From contig JALXCZ010000029.1 in assembly GCA_026990595.1 (NCBI GenBank), forward strand, positions 1 to 53,534: 53,534 nucleotides of DNA, read 5' to 3'. The DNA comes from Sulfurovum sp. Lineage in GTDB: Bacteria > Campylobacterota > Campylobacteria > Campylobacterales > Sulfurovaceae. The notes beneath the pieces are model-generated. The model searched no databases. It had not been told where the DNA came from and was given only the letters and a program-made list of their open reading frames with translations. Position numbers and translations under genes: made by a program. The stretch's first letter is position 1. Each line of letters begins with the position of its first letter. Positions 8,361 to 15,888 of the stretch are shown here, one piece after another.

Positions 8361-8629
8361 TAACCTGAATTCGATGGAATACTATATCCACAAAAGCCTA
8401 AAAAGAGGTAAGATTTTCAAAATCTAATTCGTAGGACTAGCTGTAGCTAATTCAAGAATTTTATTTGGGAAAGATTGCCTCTTTTTAGGGTTCCCTTTGG
8501 GTTTTACGAGGTTTCCCATATGCTTAGACAAATTTTTTTGAATTAACTAGTTAGTCCTGTAAAAATCTGTCGTTGCCTATGAAAAACCTCGTAAAATTGT
8601 GGATATAGTATTCCGTTGAACTCAGGTTA
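8361..8629. mobile_element. MITE-like element with 33-bp terminal inverted repeats, inserted between feoB and feoA
   Basis: Arms 8361-8393 and 8597-8629 are inverted repeats with 30 of 33 positions matching. Inside are further paired segments: CCTAAAAAGAGG (8397-8411 with 8475-8489, one mismatch), TTTTACGAGGTTT (8502-8514 with 8584-8596, perfect, abutting the right arm), AGGACTA (8433-8439 with 8552-8558) and the small palindrome GATTTTCAAAATC at 8412-8424. TA dinucleotides stand at both ends, so a TA target duplication typical of Tc1/mariner-IS630 MITEs is possible. There is no coding capacity. The right arm supplies the TGA stop of feoB. Confidence 0.75.
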
Positions 8630-10742
8630 TTATCATTAATGTAACTCTGTAAGCCAGGAAACTTAGTATCCAAGCACTGGCAGTGGTCATCACAAAAAGA
8701 TAGACCAGATATTTCCATCCACCTGCTTCTCTTGCAAAGACTGCTGATGCTGCAAAGCATGGCAGGTAGATCATAACAAAGACAATGAAGGCAACGGCTG
8801 ATGCCAACGGTATCTGTGCACGAATCTGAGCGAGCAGACTGTTACTCTCCTGATCTACCTGATCACCAAGGGAGTAAAGCACACCAAGGGTTGAGACGAC
8901 TACTTCTTTGGCTGCCAGTCCTGCTTCGAGTGCTACAGACATTTTCCAGTCAAAACCAAGTGGTGCAAAGAATGGCTCACTGGCATGACCGATCTTTCCA
9001 AGGTAGCTCTGTTCAAGCAGTTTTGCCTGAAGTTCATTGTCCAGTGCTGCCTGTACTTTTTTGTTTTGGGTCTGTTCTATTTTGGTCTGGTAAGTCTGTT
9101 CAATTGTTTCATTTTTAGGATAATTGCTCGCAAACCATACCATTACAGAAGCTGCTAAAATGAATGTACCGGCTTTGTTCAGGTAACTTTTTGCCTGACC
9201 ATATACAGTATGCCAGATGAGTTTGAGTGAAGGCATACGGTATTTTGGCATTTCCATCACAAAAGGTTCATCATCTCCTTTAAAGACAAATGTTTTCAGT
9301 GCCTTTGCCATAAAAAGACCAAGCATGGCACCTGAAATATAGATAAGAAAGAGAATATTCCCTGCCTTCTCTTGTCCAAAAAAAGCACCTGCAAAGAGTA
9401 CATAAATAGGCAGTCTGGCACCACAGCTCATGAATCCGATGATGAACAGGGTTATGAGTCTGTCTTTTTCATTTTTAAGTGTACGTGCAGCCATGTATGC
9501 CGGTACGGAACATCCAAATCCGGTAACTAAGGGGATAAAACTTTTCCCATGCAAGCCAAATTTATGAAAAAATCCGTCAAGTAAAAATGCCACACGGCTC
9601 ATATACCCTGTAGTCTCCAGTAAGGCAATACCCAAAAAGAGTATGATAATGTTCGGTAAAAACATGATCACTGCACCCACACCGCCTATGATACCGTCAG
9701 CTATTAAAGAGGCAAGTTCTCCATCTCCAAGCAGGGTACGTACTTCATCGGCCAGCCAGGTAAATCCTGCATCAATCCAGTCCATAGGTACATTACCAAG
9801 GGTAAAAGTCAGTTGGAAAAGTCCCCACATAAGAAAAAGGAAGAGGGGGATACCCAAGATTTTATTAATCATGAGATTATCAATTTTTTGTGTAAGATTC
9901 TTTGCCCGCATACTTTTAACTGACATGACCTCCATCTTTGCACCTTTGGCAAAGGCAAAATGTTCATCGGCAAAGATTTCACTCAAATCTTTGGTGTTAT
10001 AATGAAGATAAATATGCTCCAGTGCTTCTCTTATAATTGGAAGTAATTCAATCCAGATAGGCTCATCATGCATTTTTTTATACACATCTTCATCTTCCTG
10101 CAAAAGCTTCACGGCAAGATGGCGGTAGGGAAGAGATGTTTTGTATTTTTTCTCTTTCATAAAGCTAACAATACGTGCGATCTCTTCTTCTATAGGATCA
10201 GAATAAATGACTTTAGAAGTAGTCTGTTGTTTTTCAAAAACTTCAACAATGGCATGCTTAAGCTCCTCTATACCCTCTTTGGTATTGGCAGAAGTTTTAA
10301 TACACGGGACACCTAAAATAGCAGAGAGTTGCTTTTCATCTATCTCTATACCTTCTTTAGATGCTTCATCACTCATATTAAGGGCTACAACTACTTTTTT
10401 ACCAGTTTCAAGAAGTTGGGTTGTAAAGAGGAGATTACGTTGTAGATTGGTTGAGTCTACGACATTTACGATGATATCATACTCATCACTTTGCAGGAAA
10501 CTTTTAGTCACTTTTTCTTCAATGGTATATTCGGTAAGTGAATAGGCACCGGGAAGATCAATGATATGCACTTCGTAATCTTTACAGGCTACTTCATCAC
10601 AAATATTGAAAATGACTTCAGTTTTATCTACGGTAACTCCGGAGAAATTTCCTACTTTGAGTTTGGCATTGGAGATGGCATTTATTAGAGAGGATTTTCC
10701 TACATTGGGCTGACCTGCCAGTGCAACTATAATTGGTTTCAT
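8622..10742 (-). CDS. feoB: FeoB ferrous iron permease with GTPase domain
   Basis: 706 residues. The N-terminal G domain shows G1 GQPNVGKSS (residues 10-18), a G2 region with NFSGVTVDKTEV, G3 DLPGAYSL and G4 NMSD. A helical spacer follows, then a membrane domain with gate repeats (LETTGYMSRVAFLLDGFFHK, GFGCSVPAYMAARTL, GFMSCGARLPIYVLF). It imports Fe2+ across the inner membrane. The stop codon lies inside the right inverted repeat of the adjoining MITE-like element, so the C-terminal few residues may have been altered by the insertion. Two Fur-box-like sites lie upstream, and AAGGA precedes the ATG. Confidence 0.95.
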   Translation of the reverse strand: MKPIIVALAGQPNVGKSSLINAISNAKLKVGNFSGVTVDKTEVIFNICDEVACKDYEVHIIDLPGAYSLTEYTIEEKVTKSFLQSDEYDIIVNVVDSTNLQRNLLFTTQLLETGKKVVVALNMSDEASKEGIEIDEKQLSAILGVPCIKTSANTKEGIEELKHAIVEVFEKQQTTSKVIYSDPIEEEIARIVSFMKEKKYKTSLPYRHLAVKLLQEDEDVYKKMHDEPIWIELLPIIREALEHIYLHYNTKDLSEIFADEHFAFAKGAKMEVMSVKSMRAKNLTQKIDNLMINKILGIPLFLFLMWGLFQLTFTLGNVPMDWIDAGFTWLADEVRTLLGDGELASLIADGIIGGVGAVIMFLPNIIILFLGIALLETTGYMSRVAFLLDGFFHKFGLHGKSFIPLVTGFGCSVPAYMAARTLKNEKDRLITLFIIGFMSCGARLPIYVLFAGAFFGQEKAGNILFLIYISGAMLGLFMAKALKTFVFKGDDEPFVMEMPKYRMPSLKLIWHTVYGQAKSYLNKAGTFILAASVMVWFASNYPKNETIEQTYQTKIEQTQNKKVQAALDNELQAKLLEQSYLGKIGHASEPFFAPLGFDWKMSVALEAGLAAKEVVVSTLGVLYSLGDQVDQESNSLLAQIRAQIPLASAVAFIVFVMIYLPCFAASAVFAREAGGWKYLVYLFVMTTASAWILSFLAYRVTLMIIT

Positions 10743-10774
10743 GGATTAACTATCCTTATATTTATAAAGTAAAT

Positions 10775-10789
10775 TGAAAACTATTATCA
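10775..10789. promoter_or_regulatory. Fur-box-like site proximal to feoB
   Basis: Reads TGAAAACTATTATCA, 13 of the 14 fixed positions less one (two mismatches) against the TGATAAT-n-ATTATCA 7-1-7 Fur motif, with a perfect right half. It lies 33-47 bases before the feoB start. Repression of feoB by Fe-Fur is established in many bacteria; here it is inferred from motif and position. Confidence 0.6.
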
Positions 10790-10841
10790 TTTAGTTTTTC
10801 TAGAGGTAATTTACTCTTTTGATGCTTAAGTAAAGTTAAAA

Positions 10842-10856
10842 TGAGAGTTATTATCA
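10842..10856. promoter_or_regulatory. Second Fur-box-like site upstream of feoB
   Basis: Reads TGAGAGTTATTATCA, again two mismatches to TGATAAT-n-ATTATCA with a perfect right half. It lies 67 bases (centre to centre) upstream of the first site. Paired sites of this kind often give cooperative Fur binding. Confidence 0.55.
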
Positions 10857-10916
10857 ATAAAAAGTTTTATTTTGAAGATAATACTTTAAAAAAAGAGAGA
10901 AAAGAGAAAAAGTATT

Positions 10917-10954
10917 TCCCAAACACTCCCCAAAAAGGAGAGTGATGTATTCAA
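10917..10954 (-). terminator. Stem-loop downstream of the major porin gene
   Basis: TCCCAAAC / GTTTGGGA form the outer 8-bp stem and enclose a second imperfect stem (ACTCCCC with AGGAGAGT). In the porin's direction the stem is followed by a T-rich stretch. Its position 26 bases after the porin stop fits a terminator that also insulates feoB. Confidence 0.6.
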
Positions 10955-10979
10955 AAGTTTGGGAGATTACACGTTTGTA

Positions 10980-12170
10980 TTAAAATTTGTAAGTTGCAAA
11001 TACTTCAAGTGCATTTACATCATCAGCATGAGATACATTTGGCTTAGTATTTGTATATACAGTACCAACATTAATACAGTCAGTTACATCATAACCTAAG
11101 ATGAGGTCAGTTTCGTTACCGTTATCGTAATCAGCATATGATAATTCTGCACTGAGTCCGGCAAATTTTGTTGAAGCACCGATTTTGAAAGCATCTAGGT
11201 CTTCTCCATTCCATGAATGAGAAACAAATGTATTCCAAGAACTTGTATAAAGCGAATCAACACCTACATAACCTGTTTGATTATCTTGGATTCTGTTGTA
11301 TGCTGCATAAAGATCAAAGTTTGCAACGCTACCGGAAACCTTTACCCCGTATGCGGTAGAAGAATCAGCAGTATTATAGTCAGTATTTGCATATTGTGCT
11401 TCTACTTTTGCAATACCAAAGTTATAACCACCATCTACATATACTTGTGTATAGTAGTCAACATTTCCTGCTGCAGCACCTGAATCTACATTGTAGTACC
11501 AAAGGTTTCCACTGATCGTTTTATTGTCATATGCTGCACCAAATGCATAGTTGTTCTCATCTACAATTCCTGGAGTTTTATCACTGTTAAGATTTACCCA
11601 AGTATTACCAGAGTTGTTTGGTCTCCATGTCCTTAAATATGTACCTACCAATGTAAGGTTTTCGATTGAGTTGTTAGCAATCGTATATGCTTCAAATGCA
11701 CCTGGAGCCAATAACCAGTCAAAACCACCTACCATAGGAGAGGAAAGAAGTTGACGACCTAAGATTAAAGTAGTATCACCAAATTTTGCAGTAATGTTCG
11801 CAACATTAATGAAAGCACCTGTTTGAGAATTTTCCATATATCCACTATTTCCACGCCCCTCATCATCCAATAAGTTAGCATATCCTACTGCAGAAAAGTT
11901 TGCTGTGATACCGTCAAACAGTTTGTGGGATACATCAAATGTTACAGCTGTACCAAGTTGAGAATTTTCTTTTGAAAATATATCATTTGGTGTAGTATCT
12001 GTTGTATAATAGTATGCAACTGCTTTAGAGTTGATTGTTGTGTCACTGTTACAAGCTTCTGCTTTAATAGCCGGAGTTTCTACTACTGGCTCAACAGGAG
12101 CTATGTCCCCACCTGCAAATGCAGCACTTACAGCCAATGCTGCAACTAGGCTAAGTTTTGTAAATTTCAT
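10980..12170 (-). CDS. Major outer-membrane porin
   Basis: 396 residues. A signal peptide ends at about residue 19 (AAFA), and the mature chain begins GGDIAPVEPVVETPAIKAE, followed by a beta-barrel ending VFATYKF. The pattern of strands and the LGRQLLSSPMVGGFDWLLAPGAFEAY block match Campylobacterota major porins and the paralogue at 6918. A single ORF with its own terminator suggests a monocistronic, strongly expressed gene. The peptide GGDIAPVEP just after the signal recurs exactly in an unrelated barrel protein at 14393. Solute range cannot be told from sequence. Confidence 0.8.
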   Translation of the reverse strand: MKFTKLSLVAALAVSAAFAGGDIAPVEPVVETPAIKAEACNSDTTINSKAVAYYYTTDTTPNDIFSKENSQLGTAVTFDVSHKLFDGITANFSAVGYANLLDDEGRGNSGYMENSQTGAFINVANITAKFGDTTLILGRQLLSSPMVGGFDWLLAPGAFEAYTIANNSIENLTLVGTYLRTWRPNNSGNTWVNLNSDKTPGIVDENNYAFGAAYDNKTISGNLWYYNVDSGAAAGNVDYYTQVYVDGGYNFGIAKVEAQYANTDYNTADSSTAYGVKVSGSVANFDLYAAYNRIQDNQTGYVGVDSLYTSSWNTFVSHSWNGEDLDAFKIGASTKFAGLSAELSYADYDNGNETDLILGYDVTDCINVGTVYTNTKPNVSHADDVNALEVFATYKF

Positions 12171-12256
12171 TTTTTTTCCTTGTTTTAAATTGGATAGGGA
12201 AATATACCATAAGTTAACAAAGGGTAAATGAAATAGAATGATTAATTTTTAGGCAA

Positions 12257-12805
12257 TTAAGTGTATAAGGTACTATTTTGGAAGAAATCCCTTACATATT
12301 CATATCCTGAATAGAGTGTAAGTAATACAGCGGTCCATAAAAGAAATTCAGCTCCAGGCCATTCCATCAGTAAAAAACCGATGGCAATCATCTGTACAAC
12401 TGTTTTTACTTTACCCATCCATGATGCAGCAATGTCAAGTCCCTGACTTACAGCAGAAACACGGAGTCCAGTTATGAAAAGTTCACGGGTAAGGATGAGA
12501 AAGATCGCCCATGCTGAAGCACGATCAAGTAGCATAAGCCCCAAAAATCCTGCAAGAGTCAACATTTTGTCAGCTAGAGGATCAAGGATCTTTCCCAGAG
12601 TGGTGACCTGGTCAAATGTACGCGCGATGTATCCGTCAAAGAAATCTGTTGCACTTGCTACTACGAAGATAAATGCAGCCATGTAGTCAAGCCAGGTATA
12701 ATGTATACCGCTTAAAAGCAAACTGTCACGATTCACCAGCAAGAAAAACATTACCGGTGCAAGTAAGAGACGAATAAAAGCTAAAATATTTGGGATATTA
12801 AACAA
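12257..12805 (-). CDS. pgsA: CDP-diacylglycerol--glycerol-3-phosphate 3-phosphatidyltransferase
   Basis: 182 residues with several membrane helices and the CDP-alcohol phosphotransferase signature D-x2-D-G-x2-A-R-x8-G-x3-D-x3-D, seen as DFFDGYIAR...GKILDPLADK at about residues 63-90. It makes phosphatidylglycerophosphate, the committed step to phosphatidylglycerol and cardiolipin, in the inner membrane. Length is normal for PgsA. It is transcribed with the upstream lipoprotein gene (14-bp gap). I choose PgsA over phosphatidylserine synthase because of the N-terminus MFNIPNILAFIRLLLAPVMF and the size. Confidence 0.9.
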   Translation of the reverse strand: MFNIPNILAFIRLLLAPVMFFLLVNRDSLLLSGIHYTWLDYMAAFIFVVASATDFFDGYIARTFDQVTTLGKILDPLADKMLTLAGFLGLMLLDRASAWAIFLILTRELFITGLRVSAVSQGLDIAASWMGKVKTVVQMIAIGFLLMEWPGAEFLLWTAVLLTLYSGYEYVRDFFQNSTLYT

Positions 12806-12819
12806 AATGAAATATCCTC

Positions 12820-13920
12820 TTACAATTTCTTACTGAAAACAGCCATTACTTTTTTATATTTTCCAACATTGATCTTTTTGGCAATATAAACTTTTTTCAA
12901 AGATCTTGGGTAAAGAGATTCAATAACAATATAATATGTTCCTGCAGGTACACCAAAGAAATTAAAATTCTTATTTAAGTCCAGTGTTGTGCTATTAAGG
13001 TAACTTACTGCAGTAGGTGTAAGATTTTGTCCTTTATTCTTTAAATAATAGTTAGTGTACCAATGATTTATTTTTGCACCAACGGGCAATAGGTAAACCT
13101 TTTTTTGGGCTAAGTCTATTTCTTGTCCTGTGTGATCAAGATATATAACATGTCCGTGAAGTTCAGAAGTACCAAATTTTTGATAGGTTTTATTGATTCT
13201 TTTAAAACGAAGAGGCTGAGAGAAAGAAGGATTATAGACTGTGATGGTTTCAGTTTCAGTCTTCTTCTTTTGTAATGCTTGAAGTCGTTTTTGTTTTAAG
13301 CTTTCAGCCTCTTTACGGTTTTTCTCTTCCATTTTCTTTTTTAATGCTTCAGCTTCCTGAAGTTTTTTTGCTTCCAATAAATTTGCAGCTTCCAATTCTT
13401 TACGCTTTTTTAGCTCACGTTGCTCTTTTTCCAAAGCCAGTTGTTTCTCTAATACTTTTGCCTCAGCCTCTTTCTTTTTTGCTTTTAATGCCTCTATTTC
13501 TTTTTGTTTTTGTAGACGTGATTCTTCAACCCTCTTCTCTTCTAATGCTTTTACCCTTTGGGTTTGGAGTGTTTGTTGCTCTTTTTCTTTTAAAGCTTTT
13601 GCATCCTGAAGTTCTTTGGCTTTCTGTGCTGCTTTTCTCTGTTTTTCCCTCATGCGTGCAAGTTTGGCTCTTTGCGCTTGTCTCTGGGCATATTTTTGTC
13701 TTTGTTTTTTTACTCTTTTTTTCTTGAGTTCTTTCTTTACAGCCGCTTTCATTTTGGAAAGTTCATCATTCGTACTTTTGGTCGTGTCTCGTATATCACT
13801 GCTCATTTGTGCTGTGATCGTGTGGGTAGCAGGGGTTGAAGTAAGTACATAACCTCTTTCCGCACAACCGGAAAATAAAAAGAGTGTTGCCAGAAGAAGA
13901 AAAAGTCTGTTCTTTAACAT
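12820..13920 (-). CDS. Lipoprotein with long charged coiled coil and C-terminal beta domain
   Basis: 366 residues with lipobox LFSGC (Cys19), so it is lipid-anchored. Residues about 50-225 are an unbroken Lys/Glu/Arg/Gln-rich helix with continuous heptads. The C-terminal 130 residues (about 235-366) form a compact beta domain (LHGHVIYLDHTGQEIDLAQK... FFGVPAGTYYIVIESLYPRS) resembling carboxypeptidase-regulatory-like (Ig/transthyretin) folds. The architecture suggests a periplasmic spacer that holds a binding domain away from the membrane, as in TolA-like proteins; this is inference. Mature N-terminus CAER is identical to that of the next lipoprotein. Confidence 0.65.
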   Translation of the reverse strand: MLKNRLFLLLATLFLFSGCAERGYVLTSTPATHTITAQMSSDIRDTTKSTNDELSKMKAAVKKELKKKRVKKQRQKYAQRQAQRAKLARMREKQRKAAQKAKELQDAKALKEKEQQTLQTQRVKALEEKRVEESRLQKQKEIEALKAKKKEAEAKVLEKQLALEKEQRELKKRKELEAANLLEAKKLQEAEALKKKMEEKNRKEAESLKQKRLQALQKKKTETETITVYNPSFSQPLRFKRINKTYQKFGTSELHGHVIYLDHTGQEIDLAQKKVYLLPVGAKINHWYTNYYLKNKGQNLTPTAVSYLNSTTLDLNKNFNFFGVPAGTYYIVIESLYPRSLKKVYIAKKINVGKYKKVMAVFSKKL

Positions 13921-13980
13921 AGTTGAATCCTTGAAAATGAATTTATAATAATTTTAATTAGAACCTTGCATATTAAGGTT

Positions 13981-14256
13981 CTATATGAATACCATGATCC
14001 CAATGATCAAAATAAAAATACCGGTTATTGTGTTTTTTGTAGAATTTTTTAAAGCGTTCTCTTTGTTTCCATCTTCAATTGCTCTTACTTTACCGGTTGC
14101 CCTTTGAAGATTTTTTGTTTTTGTGTTGGAGGAAGCAGTATCTTTAAAAATCTCTTTTTGTATATGTGTCGGTATGATACTTTGAGCTCTTTCTGCACAT
14201 CCGGTGAATGTTAAAGTTGAGATAAACAGTAAAATAAGCAATATTTGTTTTGTCAT
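13981..14256 (-). CDS. Small lipoprotein with C-terminal membrane segment
   Basis: 91 residues: lipobox FTGC (Cys20), mature start CAERAQSIIPTHIQ, a polar middle, and a C-terminal hydrophobic helix (about 74-91, NTITGIFILIIGIMVFI). Lipid anchor and hydrophobic tail together are unusual for so small a protein; it could span or bridge membranes. It shares the CAER mature N-terminus and strand with the larger coiled-coil lipoprotein 60 bases downstream, suggesting a shared function or co-transcription. No known family recognised. Confidence 0.55.
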   Translation of the reverse strand: MTKQILLILLFISTLTFTGCAERAQSIIPTHIQKEIFKDTASSNTKTKNLQRATGKVRAIEDGNKENALKNSTKNTITGIFILIIGIMVFI

Positions 14257-14392
14257 GATTTCCCCATTGCATATTGTGTAAAATAATTATAACTTTAACG
14301 TAATATTGGTAAAAGAGAGATTTGTTCTTTAGATATTAAGCTTATACAGTATACAATAACCTAAAATTTGTTATGTGGACTAGGGGAATAAA

Positions 14393-15010
14393 ATGAAAAA
14401 AGTAGTAAGTACAGTAGCGTTGTTGGCAATAGCAGGTAATCTTTTAATGGCTGGTGGGGATATCGCTCCGGTTGAGCCAAAAGTAACTATACCTGTTAAA
14501 GAGACAGTTGTTGTAGACAATGTAAAGTATGATGGTTTCTATGCAGGTGGTGCTTTAAGTTATTTAAGAATGAATGAAAATGGTATTTCAAGCGGTTATG
14601 CACTTACGATACTGGCAGGTTACTATTTCAACAAATATTTTGGTATAGAAGGTAGATATACACGCACAATAGGCGATGTGGATGTAGATAACGGACCGAC
14701 TACCGTTTCTCAAAGTGATGTACTTAGCAATGTGGGTATCTATTTGAAACCAATGTATAATGTTACGACAGGATTTTCTATCTATGCTCTCGCAGGATAC
14801 GGTAAGTCAAACTATGAGAACAGTGCAAAAAATATTGATGCAAGTGAAAGTGGTGTACAGTGGGGACTTGGTGCCAAATATGAACTAGCAGGCGGTTTAG
14901 GTTTCTTTGTTGATTATCTAAATATGTATAGTGATGACAATTATGACGGTATTGTAGCAGAAGATATACTCTTTAATGCAATGACTGTCGGTGCAACCTA
15001 TACATTTTAA
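14393..15010 (+). CDS. OmpA/OmpW-like outer-membrane beta-barrel protein
   Basis: 205 residues. The signal peptide ends MA, then GGDIAPVEPKVTIPVKETVVV. An 8-stranded barrel pattern follows, with FYAGGALSYLRMNENG at the start, FGIEGRYTRTIGDV in the middle and a terminal AMTVGATYTF. The family is the OMP beta-barrel (OmpA-like transmembrane) type without a peptidoglycan-binding domain. Function is unknown. It is a single gene followed by a perfect 12-bp hairpin and the heptamer repeat. The GGDIAPVEP leader peptide is identical to that of the major porin at 10980. Confidence 0.7.
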   Translation: MKKVVSTVALLAIAGNLLMAGGDIAPVEPKVTIPVKETVVVDNVKYDGFYAGGALSYLRMNENGISSGYALTILAGYYFNKYFGIEGRYTRTIGDVDVDNGPTTVSQSDVLSNVGIYLKPMYNVTTGFSIYALAGYGKSNYENSAKNIDASESGVQWGLGAKYELAGGLGFFVDYLNMYSDDNYDGIVAEDILFNAMTVGATYTF

Positions 15011-15016
15011 AACTAC

Positions 15017-15042
15017 TTGACACATTCTGAAGAATGTGTCAA
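15017..15042 (+). terminator. Perfect 12-bp hairpin after the barrel gene
   Basis: TTGACACATTCT-GA-AGAATGTGTCAA lies 7 bases after the stop codon. The stem is long and perfect but has only AATT after it, so termination is likely but not certain. It lies between convergent genes. Confidence 0.6.
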
Positions 15043-15044
15043 AA

Positions 15045-15112
15045 TTAACTCTTAACTCTTAACTCTTAACTCTTAACTCTTAACTCTTAACTCTTAACTC
15101 TTAACTCTTAAC
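15045..15112. repeat. Heptamer tandem repeat (TTAACTC), about 9.7 copies
   Basis: Uninterrupted identical 7-bp units fill the gap between convergent genes. The last unit runs into the 3' end of the reductase gene, giving its TAA stop and part of its Arg codon. Copy number is likely to vary by slippage. The unit is not a multiple of three. Confidence 0.95.
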
Positions 15113-15887
15113 GAAAAGTAGTCCCACCGTCTACTACCAGCGTTTGACCTGTGATCCAAGATGCTTCTGGTGTACAGAGGAAATATACTGAACCTGCAAG
15201 ATCTTCCGGACTACCCATTCTGTTTACTGCTGAACGTTTGATGGTTTCAGCTTTTACCTCTTCATAGTTTGTAAAAGCTTTTAGTGCATCTGTATCAATA
15301 GGACCACCTGAGACGGCATTAACCCGAATACCCATCTCTCCCAGTTCAACAGCAGCATAACGGCTCATAGCTTCAACAGCTGCTTTGTTCGTACCGTGAC
15401 CTGCATAGTTTTCTATGTAGATGAGATTACCTGTTGAAGAGAGGGTAACAATGGCACCGCCACCCACTTTTTCCATACGTACAGCAGCTTCCTGTGAACC
15501 ACGTACAAAGGCACCAACGGTTGCAGTAAAGATATTTTGAAGTCCTTTGGTCGGACGAAGTTTCATAAACTTGCCGTATCCTCCTACGACAGGACGACCA
15601 TAGATCATCGCATTGGAAACAAAGAAATCTACTCTATCAAAATCTTCATCGATGGCTTGGAAAAGCGGTTTAAATTCATCTAGTTCTAAAATATTCAATG
15701 GGTAAGCTTTGGCTTTAATTCCATATTTGCTTTCCAGATCTGCTGCAATATTATTGGCTGCTTCTTTGTTGCTGTTATAGGTAAATGCAACATTTACACC
15801 GTTTTGTGCAAATTTCTCGGCAACAGCTTTTCCGATCCCTTTAGTAGCACCTGTAATTACAAGTGTTTTACCTTTCATTTCTGACAT
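15108..15887 (-). CDS. fabL: SDR-family enoyl-ACP reductase, FabL-like
   Basis: 259 residues, classical Rossmann SDR with cofactor loop TGATKGIG (residues 12-19) and SNA near 91-93. The catalytic pair is Tyr161 and Lys168 (YAGHGTNK), a Y-x6-K spacing characteristic of enoyl-ACP reductases FabI/FabL. Ordinary SDRs have Y-x3-K. Presence of TGATKGIG favours FabL over FabI. It would reduce trans-2-enoyl-ACP with NAD(P)H in fatty acid synthesis. A gene in this position next to dapA is also found in Campylobacter, as I recall. The 3' end merges with the heptamer repeat, and the start is 1 base from the dapA stop. Confidence 0.75.
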   Translation of the reverse strand: MSEMKGKTLVITGATKGIGKAVAEKFAQNGVNVAFTYNSNKEAANNIAADLESKYGIKAKAYPLNILELDEFKPLFQAIDEDFDRVDFFVSNAMIYGRPVVGGYGKFMKLRPTKGLQNIFTATVGAFVRGSQEAAVRMEKVGGGAIVTLSSTGNLIYIENYAGHGTNKAAVEAMSRYAAVELGEMGIRVNAVSGGPIDTDALKAFTNYEEVKAETIKRSAVNRMGSPEDLAGSVYFLCTPEASWITGQTLVVDGGTTFR

Positions 15888-15888
15888 C

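Noticed and set aside
8361-8629. Element between feoB and feoA as a complete insertion sequence
   Set aside because: At 269 bp with no open frame it cannot encode a transposase; a MITE or structured RNA is the only option.
15045-15112. Heptamer array as a CRISPR-like repeat region
   Set aside because: Units are contiguous 7-mers without spacers and no cas genes are present.
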